From JACKOB01 sp024234575 (lineage in GTDB: Bacteria; Pseudomonadota; Gammaproteobacteria; Pseudomonadales; Oleiphilaceae): 64,000 bases of DNA. Position 1 is the first letter of the stretch; the number at the start of each line of letters is the position of its first letter. A program made the position numbers and the translations under genes. Of this stretch, positions 27,700 to 36,975 are shown piece after piece. Under the pieces are notes generated by a model, which saw only the letters and a program-made list of their open reading frames with translations, ran no database searches and had not been told where the DNA came from. The stretch covers positions 124,001 to 188,000 of the forward strand of contig JBPJFZ010000006.1 in NCBI GenBank assembly GCA_051208035.1, written 5' to 3'.

Positions 27700-28053
27700 T
27701 TTTTACCCTTGATAAGCTGTTGATATTCAGTGCCTGCCTCTGTTTAACCCCAATGCCAAGAGTAACTACTCTGCATTTAAAAAGAAGCGTTTAAATTTGA
27801 CCGCGCGATTGTCTCATATCAATTGTAGAGCAGTAAGTCTAACTATTTTCTGCCGTGTTACCTTCGAACGATTAGTTAGTATAGCTTCCCCTGCACAGCT
27901 TGGTTATTATAAACGCCAAATTTTAGCCAGCATGCGTTAACTTTGCCGTAAAGTCGCTGTTTTGCCGTTTACGCTGCTACAACGCAAGCAAGATTATCGT
28001 GATAACTGATTCTTAACGACACATTACTTATAACAAATAACCAGGAGTTCAGC
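27700..28053. other. Divergent regulatory spacer between AAR-like gene and alcohol dehydrogenase
   Basis: 354 bases without an ORF, containing both promoters. A perfect short palindrome AGAGTAACTACTCT (27759-27772) lies 60 bases upstream of the AAR-like start and is the best operator candidate. CGTAAA and TTTACG (27949-27975 area) form a second weak inverted repeat. Promoter boxes are not clear. Confidence 0.5.
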
Positions 28054-29265
28054 ATGATCCCTTTTTCAATTCAGGTAGCAGGTTATACCAATCTGCAAAA
28101 AGTGCTCAAGATTGCCGCTAAAAACGTTCCTTTTCCTCGCCCGACGTTATTTTCTGGTCCTGGCTCATCCTTAGAGCTGTGCGATGCGATTGGTCAGATG
28201 GGGTATGAGAATATTCTGATCGTGACCGATGCGATGCTTGTTAAAATTGGTTTATTGAAAGATATCACTGCCCGGCTGGACAAAATAGGCGTGAAATATA
28301 CGATATTTGATGGCGTTCTCCCTGACCCGACTTATACACAGGTTGAAGATGGACTGGTAGTTTTAAAGAAAAACAAGTGCCAGGCAGTACTTGCCGTGGG
28401 TGGTGGCTCATCCATTGATGCCGCAAAGGTTATCTGCGCCCGTGCTACCAACAACAAGCCAATTCGCAAGCTGGCTGGCATGTTCCGCGTATTCAGACCG
28501 ATACTGCCCCTGTATGCCATTCCTACTACTGCAGGCACAGGCTCTGAAGTTACCGTAGCAGCAGTAGTATCTGACCCGGTTACACATGCGAAAACCCCCA
28601 TTATGGACCCGAAAGTTGTGCCACAAATGGCAGCACTGGATGGATCTTTAATGACAGGCTTACCATCACACATTACAGCCGCAACCGGCATGGATGCGCT
28701 GACCCATGCAGTAGAAGCCTATATTTCTGCTAACGCGTTTGAAGAAACAGATGCCTGCGCCCTGGCAGCGACCCGTTTAATCATGCAAAACCTTGAAACT
28801 GCGGTAAAAGATGGTGGAAATTTAGAGGCTCGCCAAAATATGGCACTGGCTTCTTACTACGCGGGCCTGGCCTTTACCAAAGCAGGCGTTGGCTATGTAC
28901 ATGCGATTGCACATAACTTTGGCGCGTACTATCACACACCACACGGACTGGCTAATGCTATCGTGTTACCACACGTTTTGGATTATTCAAAAGATGCATC
29001 TATTGAGCGTCTGGCAAAACTGGCCGAAGTAAGCGGCCTGAAAAAAGGCAAAGAGAGCAAAGCGCAATTGGCACAGAAATTTATTGACCATGTGCGTGCG
29101 ATGTCTCGCGATTTCGGCATTCCTGAAAAGCTTGAAGCATTGAAGCGAGAAGATATTGCAGGAATTACCAAAAACGCCTTAAAAGAAGCGCATTTCACCT
29201 ATGCAGTTCCAAAGTACATGGACGCAGCCACCTGTGAAAACCTGATTGCCAAAATGGTCGCCTAA
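28054..29265 (+). CDS. Iron-type (group III) alcohol dehydrogenase
   Basis: A 403-residue NAD(P)-dependent enzyme. The Rossmann half contains LAVGGGSSIDAAKVI and AIPTTAGTGSEVT. The metal ligands are visible as an Asp and three His in MDALTHAVEAY, KAGVGYVHAIAHNFGAYYHTPHG. A 45-residue N-terminal stretch (QVAGYTNLQKVLKIAAKN...) precedes the core. GGAG lies 7 bases before the ATG. It is divergent from the acyl-ACP-reductase-like gene across 354 bases, so it may convert the aldehyde made there to an alcohol, or the reverse. Substrate length cannot be read from sequence. Confidence 0.92.
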   Translation: MIPFSIQVAGYTNLQKVLKIAAKNVPFPRPTLFSGPGSSLELCDAIGQMGYENILIVTDAMLVKIGLLKDITARLDKIGVKYTIFDGVLPDPTYTQVEDGLVVLKKNKCQAVLAVGGGSSIDAAKVICARATNNKPIRKLAGMFRVFRPILPLYAIPTTAGTGSEVTVAAVVSDPVTHAKTPIMDPKVVPQMAALDGSLMTGLPSHITAATGMDALTHAVEAYISANAFEETDACALAATRLIMQNLETAVKDGGNLEARQNMALASYYAGLAFTKAGVGYVHAIAHNFGAYYHTPHGLANAIVLPHVLDYSKDASIERLAKLAEVSGLKKGKESKAQLAQKFIDHVRAMSRDFGIPEKLEALKREDIAGITKNALKEAHFTYAVPKYMDAATCENLIAKMVA

Positions 29266-29300
29266 TCGCTAGCCGCTTTGTTTCAGAAACTTCAAGTTGA

Positions 29301-29335
29301 ATAAAAGAGAGCCAGTGTTGCTCTCTTTTATTTTG
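29301..29335. terminator. Bidirectional terminator (alcohol dehydrogenase / cupin)
   Basis: ATAAAAGAGAGC (29301-29312) pairs with GCTCTCTTTTAT (29320-29331), followed on the plus strand by TTTT. It lies between the convergent dehydrogenase and cupin genes, 35 bases past the first and 10 past the second. Confidence 0.88.
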
Positions 29336-29344
29336 GCGAAAAGT

Positions 29345-29695
29345 TTACGAAAAAAACACTGCCAGCCAGAGAGTTTCCTGATCAGGATCCGTCCAGTCTA
29401 CTCTGTGCCTTTTATGTGGCGGAATTAACAGATAGTCACCCACCTGCAAGGTTACTTTTTCTGCAGGTTCTTGAAACTCAAGTACCGCTGCTCCGGCAAT
29501 GAGCAATACCCACTCAAATTGTGTTTGGTCATACCATTCGTCCCTGGCGGAACACTGCCCTTTGGATACAATTCGCTCTATTTTAACGCCATTTTTGGCG
29601 ACGATTAGATCAAACATTTCCTGCGGAATGGAAGTTGGAATATCCGACATGAAATTGGCGACTAAAACCTTTTCGTTTGCTGCCAGCTTTGGCAT
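29345..29695 (-). CDS. Small cupin-domain protein
   Basis: A 116-residue single-domain cupin. The second cupin motif is clear (VTLQVGDYLLIPPHKRHRVDWT, with the metal-type His), and the first is degenerate (WVLLIAGAAVLEF). It begins inside or just after the phzF stop codon; an ATG overlapping that stop (29710) is possible, but the ATG at 29695 has a G-rich ribosome site AGGGGGG just upstream. Probably co-transcribed with phzF. Function unknown; similar proteins are annotated only as 'cupin domain-containing'. Confidence 0.8.
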   Translation of the reverse strand: MPKLAANEKVLVANFMSDIPTSIPQEMFDLIVAKNGVKIERIVSKGQCSARDEWYDQTQFEWVLLIAGAAVLEFQEPAEKVTLQVGDYLLIPPHKRHRVDWTDPDQETLWLAVFFS

Positions 29696-29709
29696 GACCA
29701 CCCCCCTCA

Positions 29710-30531
29710 TTAGTTGTCGCTACTGGCACTTTCTGTGTGGCGATACTCGCCAGACATATAAGTTACGCAGTGACCGCCAATTAAAACTCTATCGCCCTGC
29801 ATGGTTACGCTTAACTGACCACCCCGCGCTGACACCTGTCTCGCCTGCATGCTCTGCTTATCCAGTTTGCCACTCCACAACGGCGTGAGTGCGGTGTGGA
29901 TTGACCCTGTTACCGGGTCTTCAGAGATTCCGTAGCTCGGCGCAAAATAACGAGAAACAAAATCTACATCGACACCTTGGGCCGTCACTACCGTGCCAAA
30001 GGGATGAAAAGCGGCAATAGCGGCGTAGTCCGGATCAACCGACGTCACTGTGTGGGCGCTGTCCAGAATGGCGTAAAGATTGTAGTCCGGCTCTGTTTTA
30101 AATAACTCCAGAACGGTTTGCCCCAATGCCAGTGACATCTCAGGAAGTAATTCGGGACATGGTGTACAGGTTGAAACAGGAAAATTCAACCAAAGCTTGC
30201 CGGCTTCCTGAGACACACTTAAGTCTCCGGACAACGACTGAAATTTAACGCTGTTTTTCTCTGTTTTTAGTTCATTGAAGAGCACATGTGCTGTCGCTAA
30301 AGTCGCGTGCCCGCACAAACGCACTTCTGTTGTAGGTGTAAACCAGCGCAAGTGATAGCACCCCTCCCCGGAGGGTACGAAAAAAGCAGTTTCAGACAGG
30401 TTGTTTTCGGCGGCAAGCTTTTGTAAAGATGCATCGTCGAGCCACTCATCCAGCGGACAGACAGCCGCCGGATTACCCGCAAACAAATGACTGGTGAACG
30501 CATCAACCTGATAGATTGCCAGTTTTTTCAT
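29710..30531 (-). CDS. PhzF-family isomerase-like protein
   Basis: A 273-residue protein of the PhzF/diaminopimelate-epimerase fold. The first half holds VDAFTSHLFAGNPAAVCPLD and NNLSETAFF with the conserved catalytic Glu (E47), then RWFTPTTEVRLCGHATLATAH. The second half has YGISEDPVTGSIHTALTPLW, which repeats the fold. Most members outside phenazine clusters have no assigned substrate. No phenazine genes are present here. The start at 30531 is favoured by GGAG 5 bases upstream; a Met four codons earlier lacks this. Confidence 0.92.
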   Translation of the reverse strand: MKKLAIYQVDAFTSHLFAGNPAAVCPLDEWLDDASLQKLAAENNLSETAFFVPSGEGCYHLRWFTPTTEVRLCGHATLATAHVLFNELKTEKNSVKFQSLSGDLSVSQEAGKLWLNFPVSTCTPCPELLPEMSLALGQTVLELFKTEPDYNLYAILDSAHTVTSVDPDYAAIAAFHPFGTVVTAQGVDVDFVSRYFAPSYGISEDPVTGSIHTALTPLWSGKLDKQSMQARQVSARGGQLSVTMQGDRVLIGGHCVTYMSGEYRHTESASSDN

Positions 30532-30660
30532 TATTACTCCCATGTGGTTTACTGAGGATTATTACTCTAAGGTGCCAACACGGCAGAGGCTTGCACTGGC
30601 AAACGAAAAAGACTATACCTCGGGCTGTCACAAATCAACGACCTCTAAAGGATAGAATTA

Positions 30661-31242
30661 ATGAGATCTGCGTCTCTTCGCTATATTGTTCAACGCTTTG
30701 TATTATTTAACTTTTTAATGATCGGATTACTAATTGGCTGCACCACTACCGACATCACGCCAAATAATGATGATTCGCTGCAGGCAACCTTTCTTACTCT
30801 AAAGTCTCCCAACCACGATATTCCGTCTTCGGGCACGTTCGGGTGGGAGACAGCCCATACCCAACTCTTTGCTGATGAGCGGCTTGTGGATACTGGTATC
30901 GAACAAATGATCCGCAAATCACTTGTCGACAGACTCAACGAAAAGCGGTTCTTTCTGACGAACCATCAACCTGATATCACCATAGGGTTTGTCGCGGCCC
31001 TTGAAAGTGCATTAAGTCACGACGCAATTAATCAGATCTATGGTATAGACCCGGGCTGGATACCTAAAAACCACGGCAATCACTTCGAGACCGGCACAAT
31101 TATCGTCGATGTATTTAACGCTAACCGACAAATCATCTGGCGGGGGGCCATTCAAGGGGACACAAACCTGGACATCGACAACAAAACCCGGCAAAAGCGA
31201 ATTGAAGCGGCCATTTATAATCTTATGAGGTCATTCCCTTGA
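30661..31242 (+). CDS. DUF4136-type outer-membrane or periplasmic lipoprotein
   Basis: A 193-residue protein with a lipoprotein signal: an Arg-containing N-terminus, a hydrophobic helix and the lipobox LLIGC, with Cys at residue 27. The following domain shows the DUF4136 pattern: FGWETAHTQLFADERLVD, IRKSLVDRLNEKRFFLTNHQPDITIGFVA and GTIIVDVFNANRQIIWRGAI. Function is unknown. AAAGGA lies 8 bases before the ATG. It is divergent from phzF, and a hairpin plus a T-rich terminator follow. Confidence 0.82.
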   Translation: MRSASLRYIVQRFVLFNFLMIGLLIGCTTTDITPNNDDSLQATFLTLKSPNHDIPSSGTFGWETAHTQLFADERLVDTGIEQMIRKSLVDRLNEKRFFLTNHQPDITIGFVAALESALSHDAINQIYGIDPGWIPKNHGNHFETGTIIVDVFNANRQIIWRGAIQGDTNLDIDNKTRQKRIEAAIYNLMRSFP

Positions 31243-31260
31243 TCAGCGTCGCTTGGTTCT

Positions 31261-31288
31261 GTGAAACTCGCGAATAAGCGGGTTTCAC
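31261..31288 (+). repeat. Stem-loop downstream of the DUF4136 gene
   Basis: GTGAAACTCGC (31261-31271) pairs with GCGGGTTTCAC (31278-31288) with a single T-G wobble and a 6-base loop, starting 18 bases after the stop. No T run follows; probably an mRNA 3' protector ahead of the true terminator. Confidence 0.6.
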
Positions 31289-31340
31289 AACCTACTTCAC
31301 AGGTAAGATCGCAAGCAGAATAATAATCGGGTAAAATAGT

Positions 31341-31367
31341 CGGGTATTATTGAAACACCCGTTTTTT
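31341..31367 (+). terminator. Terminator of the DUF4136 gene
   Basis: CGGGT (31341-31345) and ACCCG (31357-31361) form a short stem followed by TTTTTT (31362-31367). It lies 64 bases before the ygiQ-type start. Confidence 0.6.
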
Positions 31368-31430
31368 CTTAGGAAGATTATGCCGCCTTAGCGACCATAC
31401 TTCCATCACTCGACTTGTTGGACCCGTTGT

Positions 31431-33689
31431 ATGCATGCCGCCAAACCCCTTCACGCTTATCGTAAATACTGGGCAGAATGCTTTGGGCCCGCGCCCTTTT
31501 TGCCTATGTCCAAACAAGAAATGGACACGCTGGGATGGGACAGCTGCGACATTATCATCATCAGTGGTGACGCCTACGTCGATCACCCCAGCTTTGGTAT
31601 GGCGGTTATTGGCAGGGTGTTAGAAAACCAGGGGTTCCGCGTGGGCATCATTGCGCAGCCAGACTGGCAGAGTAAAGACGACTTCATGCGCCTTGGTCGC
31701 CCCAATCTATTCTTCGCCGTATCCGCAGGCAATATGGATTCGATGATTAACCGCTACACCGCTGATTTAAAGATCCGCCATGAGGATGCCTACACACCAG
31801 ACAACGCAGGCGGCAAGCGCCCGGATCGCGCAGTTATTGTTTACTCCCAGCGTTGTCAGGAAGCTTACAAAGACTGCCCGGTTGTGATTGGTGGCATAGA
31901 AGCAAGTCTGCGCCGGATTGCCCATTACGATTATTGGTCCGATAAAGTACGACGCTCGGTTATCGCTGATTCGAAAGCAGACTTACTGCTATACGGCAAT
32001 GCCGAACGCGCCATTATAGAAATTGCCCATCGCGCCGCCGCTGGCGAACATCCCGGTGAAATGCGAAATATTCGCGGCACGGCCTGCCTGTTGAACGAGC
32101 TTCCCGTCGACTGGGAAGTGAAAGATTCTACCCGCATTGACATTCCTGGCCCGGTGTCGGCTCCGCTCAACCCTTACTTAACTGACGACAATGGTGTTAA
32201 TGATGCTTCAGAAAATACGGTTGGTGTCATAGACGCCAGCAGTAAAGGCCCCTGCAGCTCGGCAGGCAATGCGAAACAGGAAGACATTCAGCCGTTGCGA
32301 ATAGTTCCGCCCAAAGGCGATCGTCCGCACTACGTGCTATTGCCATCGTTCGAGAAAGTTCGCAACGATAAGATACTTTATGCCCACACGTCACGGGTGT
32401 TGCACTTAGAAACAAATCCGGCGAATGCATCTACGCTGGTACAGGCCCATGGCGACAGATTCGTATGGATGAACCCGCCACCAATACCTTTAACAACCCC
32501 CGAACTGGATGACGTATTTGAGCTGCCCTATAAGCGTGTGCCGCACCCTTCCTATGGCAAGGCCCGTATTCCTGCCTATGACATGATTCGATTTTCAGTC
32601 AACATCATGCGCGGATGTTTTGGCGGTTGCTCCTTTTGTTCGATCACCGAGCATGAAGGCCGCGTGATTCAGAGCCGGTCTGAAGATTCGATTGTGCGTG
32701 AGGTCGAGAAGATTCGTGACCTGACGCCTGGCTTCACCGGCACCATCTCGGACCTTGGCGGCCCTACTGCTAACATGTATCACCTTAATTGCCGCAGTGA
32801 AGAAATTCATGCGACATGCCGCCGTCTATCTTGCGTCTATCCAACGATCTGCAAGAACCTGGTGACGGATCACTCCCCTACAACCAGCCTTTATCGCCGG
32901 ACGCGATCGCTACCCGGTATTAAACGGGTCATGATTGCCTCAGGCTTGCGCTACGATCTGGCAGTTCAAGATCCGGAGTACGTGCAGGAACTGGTCACCC
33001 ATCACGTTGGTGGATATCTGAAGATTGCGCCTGAACATTCTGAAGAAGGGCCGCTGTCAAAAATGATGAAGCCGGGAATGGGCACATACAACCGCTTTAA
33101 GGAAATGTTTGAGCATTTTTCGAAGCAAGCCGGCAAAGAACAATACCTGATCCCTTATTTCATTGCCGCTCATCCAGGAACCACGGATGAAGACATGATG
33201 AATCTCGCCATCTGGCTGAAGTCAAACGGCTTCAGGGCAGATCAAGTGCAGGCGTTTTATCCATCCCCCATGGCATCAGCCACAGCGATGTACTACTCGG
33301 GCAAAGACCCGTTGCACCGTGTAACTTACAAAACGGCAGATGTGAATATACCTAAAGGTATCCGGCAACGACGTTTGCATAAGGCATTTTTACGTTATCA
33401 CGACCCAGACAACTGGCCGATGCTGAGAGAGGCACTGCTACGTATGGGTAAAGGGCATCTCATTGGCTACGGTAAAAAGCATTTAATACCACCCACACAG
33501 CCTGCCAACCATCGATCGAGTCAGAATCAAAAAACTGACCATTCGCGCAAAGGCAGCGCTGCGAAAGGTCGGATACTGACTCAGCATACAGGGTTACCAC
33601 CAAGATCTGTGAAGGACAGCCCCAAAAAGCAAACGACCAATGCCGGGCAGCCATCTGCCAGTGGCCGGGTAAGAAAGCGTCAAAAGTAA
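31431..33689 (+). CDS. YgiQ-family radical SAM protein
   Basis: A 752-residue radical SAM protein. It starts with the family's YRKYWAECFGPAPFLPMSKQ and DIIIISGDAYVDHPSFG. The [4Fe-4S]-binding Cys cluster appears near residue 395 as CFGGCSFC, followed by ITEHEGRVIQSRS; a YLIPYFIAAHPGTTDEDM segment and the C-terminal KKHLIPP region also match. The last 80 residues are low-complexity and basic. The reaction of this widespread family is not established. The ATG at 31431 has only a weak ribosome site but aligns with the usual N-terminus. Monocistronic by the flanking terminators. Confidence 0.93.
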   Translation: MHAAKPLHAYRKYWAECFGPAPFLPMSKQEMDTLGWDSCDIIIISGDAYVDHPSFGMAVIGRVLENQGFRVGIIAQPDWQSKDDFMRLGRPNLFFAVSAGNMDSMINRYTADLKIRHEDAYTPDNAGGKRPDRAVIVYSQRCQEAYKDCPVVIGGIEASLRRIAHYDYWSDKVRRSVIADSKADLLLYGNAERAIIEIAHRAAAGEHPGEMRNIRGTACLLNELPVDWEVKDSTRIDIPGPVSAPLNPYLTDDNGVNDASENTVGVIDASSKGPCSSAGNAKQEDIQPLRIVPPKGDRPHYVLLPSFEKVRNDKILYAHTSRVLHLETNPANASTLVQAHGDRFVWMNPPPIPLTTPELDDVFELPYKRVPHPSYGKARIPAYDMIRFSVNIMRGCFGGCSFCSITEHEGRVIQSRSEDSIVREVEKIRDLTPGFTGTISDLGGPTANMYHLNCRSEEIHATCRRLSCVYPTICKNLVTDHSPTTSLYRRTRSLPGIKRVMIASGLRYDLAVQDPEYVQELVTHHVGGYLKIAPEHSEEGPLSKMMKPGMGTYNRFKEMFEHFSKQAGKEQYLIPYFIAAHPGTTDEDMMNLAIWLKSNGFRADQVQAFYPSPMASATAMYYSGKDPLHRVTYKTADVNIPKGIRQRRLHKAFLRYHDPDNWPMLREALLRMGKGHLIGYGKKHLIPPTQPANHRSSQNQKTDHSRKGSAAKGRILTQHTGLPPRSVKDSPKKQTTNAGQPSASGRVRKRQK

Positions 33690-33716
33690 TTGGTAGCAAG
33701 TTCTAGTACCTAAAAC

Positions 33717-33747
33717 AAAAAGGCGGGGTGATTAGCCCCGCCTTTTT
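33717..33747. terminator. Bidirectional terminator (ygiQ-type / RND pump)
   Basis: AAAAAGGCGGGG-type arm (33717-33728) pairs with CCCCGCCTTTTT (33736-33747) around TGATTAG. It serves both the plus-strand radical SAM gene and the minus-strand RND pump that converge here. Confidence 0.93.
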
Positions 33748-33768
33748 CCGTTAGAAGCACCGTCTTTA

Positions 33769-36700
33769 CTATGGAGCGGCCTCGACAGACTCATCTGATA
33801 CTTCTGCTGTTTCATTCCGTGCGTGTTTTTTCGCGATCAACATATACAGGGACGGTACCACGAACAGCGTAAACAGCGTCCCTATTGCCATTCCGCCCAC
33901 TAATACAACACCAATAGAATTTCTTGCCGCGGCCCCTGCACCATCTACCAGGGTAAGTGGGAAATGTCCCGCAATGGTGGCAACAGAGGTCATCAGAATC
34001 GGCCTGAAGCGGGTTTCTGACGCTTCTTGAATTGCCGCCAGCTTGGCCTTGCCCTGCTCTTGCAGCTTATTGGCAAACTCCACAATCAGAATACCGTTTT
34101 TCGCAATCAAACCGACCAGGGTCACCAATCCGACCTGGGCGTAGATATTCATGGTTGAAGTCCAGCCGTCGGTAAAGTACGGCATGTTCGGGTCTGGCAG
34201 CTTAAGAACGGTGAAGATCAGCGCACCAAACATGGCTAATGGTACCGATCCCAATAGAATAACCAAGGGGTCCCGGAACGAATTAAACTGCACCGCCAAC
34301 ACGAGAAATATCATCAGTATCGCCATCCCCAACGCAGGTAAAAACTTTCCACCTTCAGTTCTAAGCTGACGCGACTCGCCGGTATAGTTGAGCGTATACC
34401 CCGGTGGCAACACTTCTTTCGCCGCGTTTTCCAACGCCTTGAGACCTTCGTCCAACTGTGCAGTCATACCTGATAGTTTAATGGCATTCAGCTGCTGAAA
34501 ACGGTTAAGAGACCGCGGAACCGTGCCATCTTCTATGCTGGCAACCGCACTAAGCGGCATCATTTTGTTGTCTGGCCCGCTGATATAAATATCTTTAAGC
34601 TGATCAGGGTTTAACCTTTCGACACGGCTGATTTGGGGAATAACTTTATAGGCCCGACCATCTATATTAAAACGGTTTACATAATTACCACCCAGTGCGG
34701 CCCCCAGATCACGCCCCACCTGAGCGTTATTTAAACCTAAGGCTGCCACTTTTTGATGATCGATAACAATATTAGATTGTGGCTGATCGAACTTTAAATC
34801 GATCTGGGGAGGAAAGTAAAACACACCACTTTCCATTGCCTTCATCTGTAGCTTTTGCGCGTAGCCAAGCATTTCTTCAGGCTCGGCGGTGGAGGCGATA
34901 ATAAACTCAACCGGGAAGTTACTGCCGCCCGGCAGCGCTGGCGGCTGACTGGCAAATACCTGCAATCCTGGAATCGCTGACAGCCCCGCCTGCATCTCAG
35001 GCACGATTTGCGCAATGGTCCGCTCACGCTGCTCAAACGGCTTCACGACCATCCCACTGAATCCACCTACACCATTGGCGGCAGCAAAAGGGTCAGACGG
35101 CGACATAAGTATCTGGAAAGTGATTTCCCGCTCTGGAGCTTCCAGAAAAACTTTCTCCGCCGCTTTACCAAAATGCTCTTTCTGATCTGCAGACGCATTC
35201 GCCGCGTTGAAAATAATACCAAACATAAACCCTTGGTCTTCTAACGGCGCTAATTCTTTAGGAGAAAACATATACATGGGGATGACCATCAAGCTCAGTA
35301 ACGCCCAGGCAATATAAACAGCGGGACGGGCATTTAATGTTGCGCTTAAGATGCGGCCATAGAAAGCTTTGCAGCGATCAAATGCATGATTCACCCAGCC
35401 GGTAAACCCCTTCTCTTCATCATCTGCACTTTTTAGTAATTTCGCACTCATCATCGGCGACAGCGTGAGCGCCACAATGCCGGAAATGGTCACGGCCCCT
35501 GCCAGCGTCAATGCAAACTCCCGAAATAGCGCTCCGGTAAGCCCCCCCTGCAGTCCGATTGGCGTGTAGACTGCCGCCAGGGTAATCGTCATAGCGATTA
35601 CGGGGCCGACGAGTTCACGAGCACCAATTTTCGCCGCCTGCAATGGCGTTTTCCCTTCCCGGAGATGGCGTTCAACGTTTTCAACCACGACGATCGCATC
35701 ATCTACCACCAACCCTACCGATAACACAATTGCCAGCAGGGTTAACAGATTGAGGGTAAAGCCACACAACTGCATTAGAAATATGGCCCCAATCAGTGAG
35801 ACAGGTATAGCCACGATGGGTACCAGCACCGACCGCATTGACCCCAAAAACAAAAAAATTACAATGACAACGATAAGCAATGTTTCGGTTAGCGTGCCTA
35901 CCACCTCTTCTATGGCATTGCTGATATATTCCGATGCGTCATAACCGATACCGCCTTGCAATCCCGGAGGAAGGTCCTTTTTAATTGCCTCCATGTCTTT
36001 CGTCATGCGCTCAACGACTTCAATGGTATTAGCGTTGGGCAAGGGGAATATGCCCATAAAAACCGCCGTGTCACCATTGAAACTAACACGGGTATCGTAC
36101 TCTTCTGCACCCAGCTCTATATCGGCAATATCTTCCAGCCGGATGATGGTATCGTTCTCTTGCCGAACCACCAGTTTTTTAAATTCATCCGGTGTGTGCA
36201 AGTCAGTATTGGTGGTTAAATTCACCTGTACGAAAGTGCCTTTGGTACTGCCTACTGCCGCCAGATAATTATTTTGCGCCAACGCGCTGCGAACCTCGGA
36301 CGGAGAGATGTTTAGCGCCGCCATTTTTTGCGGCTGCATCCATACCCGCAATGCGAACGTACGCGCACCATAGATATCCGCGCGCTGCACCCCTTCGAGG
36401 GCAGATAAACGGGGTTGTACCACTCTGACGAGATAATCGGTGATTTCACTTTGCGATAGCGTATCGGACCAGAAACTTAAATAGGCGGCGGCAAACTGAG
36501 AATCTGCAGACTGAACACTAATGGCCGGCAACTCTGCCTCAACCGGCAAATCATTGCGTACCTGATTGACCTTGGCTGTGATATCTGCAAGGGCCCGCGT
36601 GGGGTCATAGTTAAGTTCAAGGCGCGCCGTCACAAGCGACAGCCCTAACATGCTTTTAGATTCGATGTAATCAATGCCTTCGGTAGAGGCTATCGCACGC

Positions 36701-36906
36701 TCGATTGCAGTGGTTACGAAACCTCGAACCACCTCAGCACTGGCACCAATATAGGGTGTTGCCACCACAACCGAGGCGTTTTCACTTTGTGGATACTGCC
36801 GAACGCTAAGCGAATTCCATGCCTGTAGACCGGCGATAATAATGACCAGATTCACCACGATTGCCAAAACCGGGCGGTGAACAAAAATGTCAGTAACTGC
36901 TCTCAT
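33769..36906 (-). CDS. RND efflux pump inner-membrane transporter (HAE1 type)
   Basis: A 1045-residue AcrB-like proton/drug antiporter with two repeats of one helix, a large periplasmic loop and five or more helices. The N-terminus (FVHRPVLAIVVNLVIIIAGL) and the proton-relay helix LSVGLVVDDAIVVVENVERHL with the paired Asp are clear, as is GARELVGPVIAMTITLAAVYTPI. It should form a trimer and work with the adaptor upstream and a TolC-type channel. No outer-membrane factor gene is next to it. Substrate range unknown. Confidence 0.94.
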   Translation of the reverse strand: MRAVTDIFVHRPVLAIVVNLVIIIAGLQAWNSLSVRQYPQSENASVVVATPYIGASAEVVRGFVTTAIERAIASTEGIDYIESKSMLGLSLVTARLELNYDPTRALADITAKVNQVRNDLPVEAELPAISVQSADSQFAAAYLSFWSDTLSQSEITDYLVRVVQPRLSALEGVQRADIYGARTFALRVWMQPQKMAALNISPSEVRSALAQNNYLAAVGSTKGTFVQVNLTTNTDLHTPDEFKKLVVRQENDTIIRLEDIADIELGAEEYDTRVSFNGDTAVFMGIFPLPNANTIEVVERMTKDMEAIKKDLPPGLQGGIGYDASEYISNAIEEVVGTLTETLLIVVIVIFLFLGSMRSVLVPIVAIPVSLIGAIFLMQLCGFTLNLLTLLAIVLSVGLVVDDAIVVVENVERHLREGKTPLQAAKIGARELVGPVIAMTITLAAVYTPIGLQGGLTGALFREFALTLAGAVTISGIVALTLSPMMSAKLLKSADDEEKGFTGWVNHAFDRCKAFYGRILSATLNARPAVYIAWALLSLMVIPMYMFSPKELAPLEDQGFMFGIIFNAANASADQKEHFGKAAEKVFLEAPEREITFQILMSPSDPFAAANGVGGFSGMVVKPFEQRERTIAQIVPEMQAGLSAIPGLQVFASQPPALPGGSNFPVEFIIASTAEPEEMLGYAQKLQMKAMESGVFYFPPQIDLKFDQPQSNIVIDHQKVAALGLNNAQVGRDLGAALGGNYVNRFNIDGRAYKVIPQISRVERLNPDQLKDIYISGPDNKMMPLSAVASIEDGTVPRSLNRFQQLNAIKLSGMTAQLDEGLKALENAAKEVLPPGYTLNYTGESRQLRTEGGKFLPALGMAILMIFLVLAVQFNSFRDPLVILLGSVPLAMFGALIFTVLKLPDPNMPYFTDGWTSTMNIYAQVGLVTLVGLIAKNGILIVEFANKLQEQGKAKLAAIQEASETRFRPILMTSVATIAGHFPLTLVDGAGAAARNSIGVVLVGGMAIGTLFTLFVVPSLYMLIAKKHARNETAEVSDESVEAAP

Positions 36907-36975
36907 GACTAGCTCGCTTGCTTAGTTTGTTAAATTTGCTGACGTTTAAAACAGGCTGAAGTAAAACCACCAGAT

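Noticed and set aside
29710..30531. Phenazine biosynthesis gene
   Set aside because: PhzF-family fold only; no other phz genes are present.
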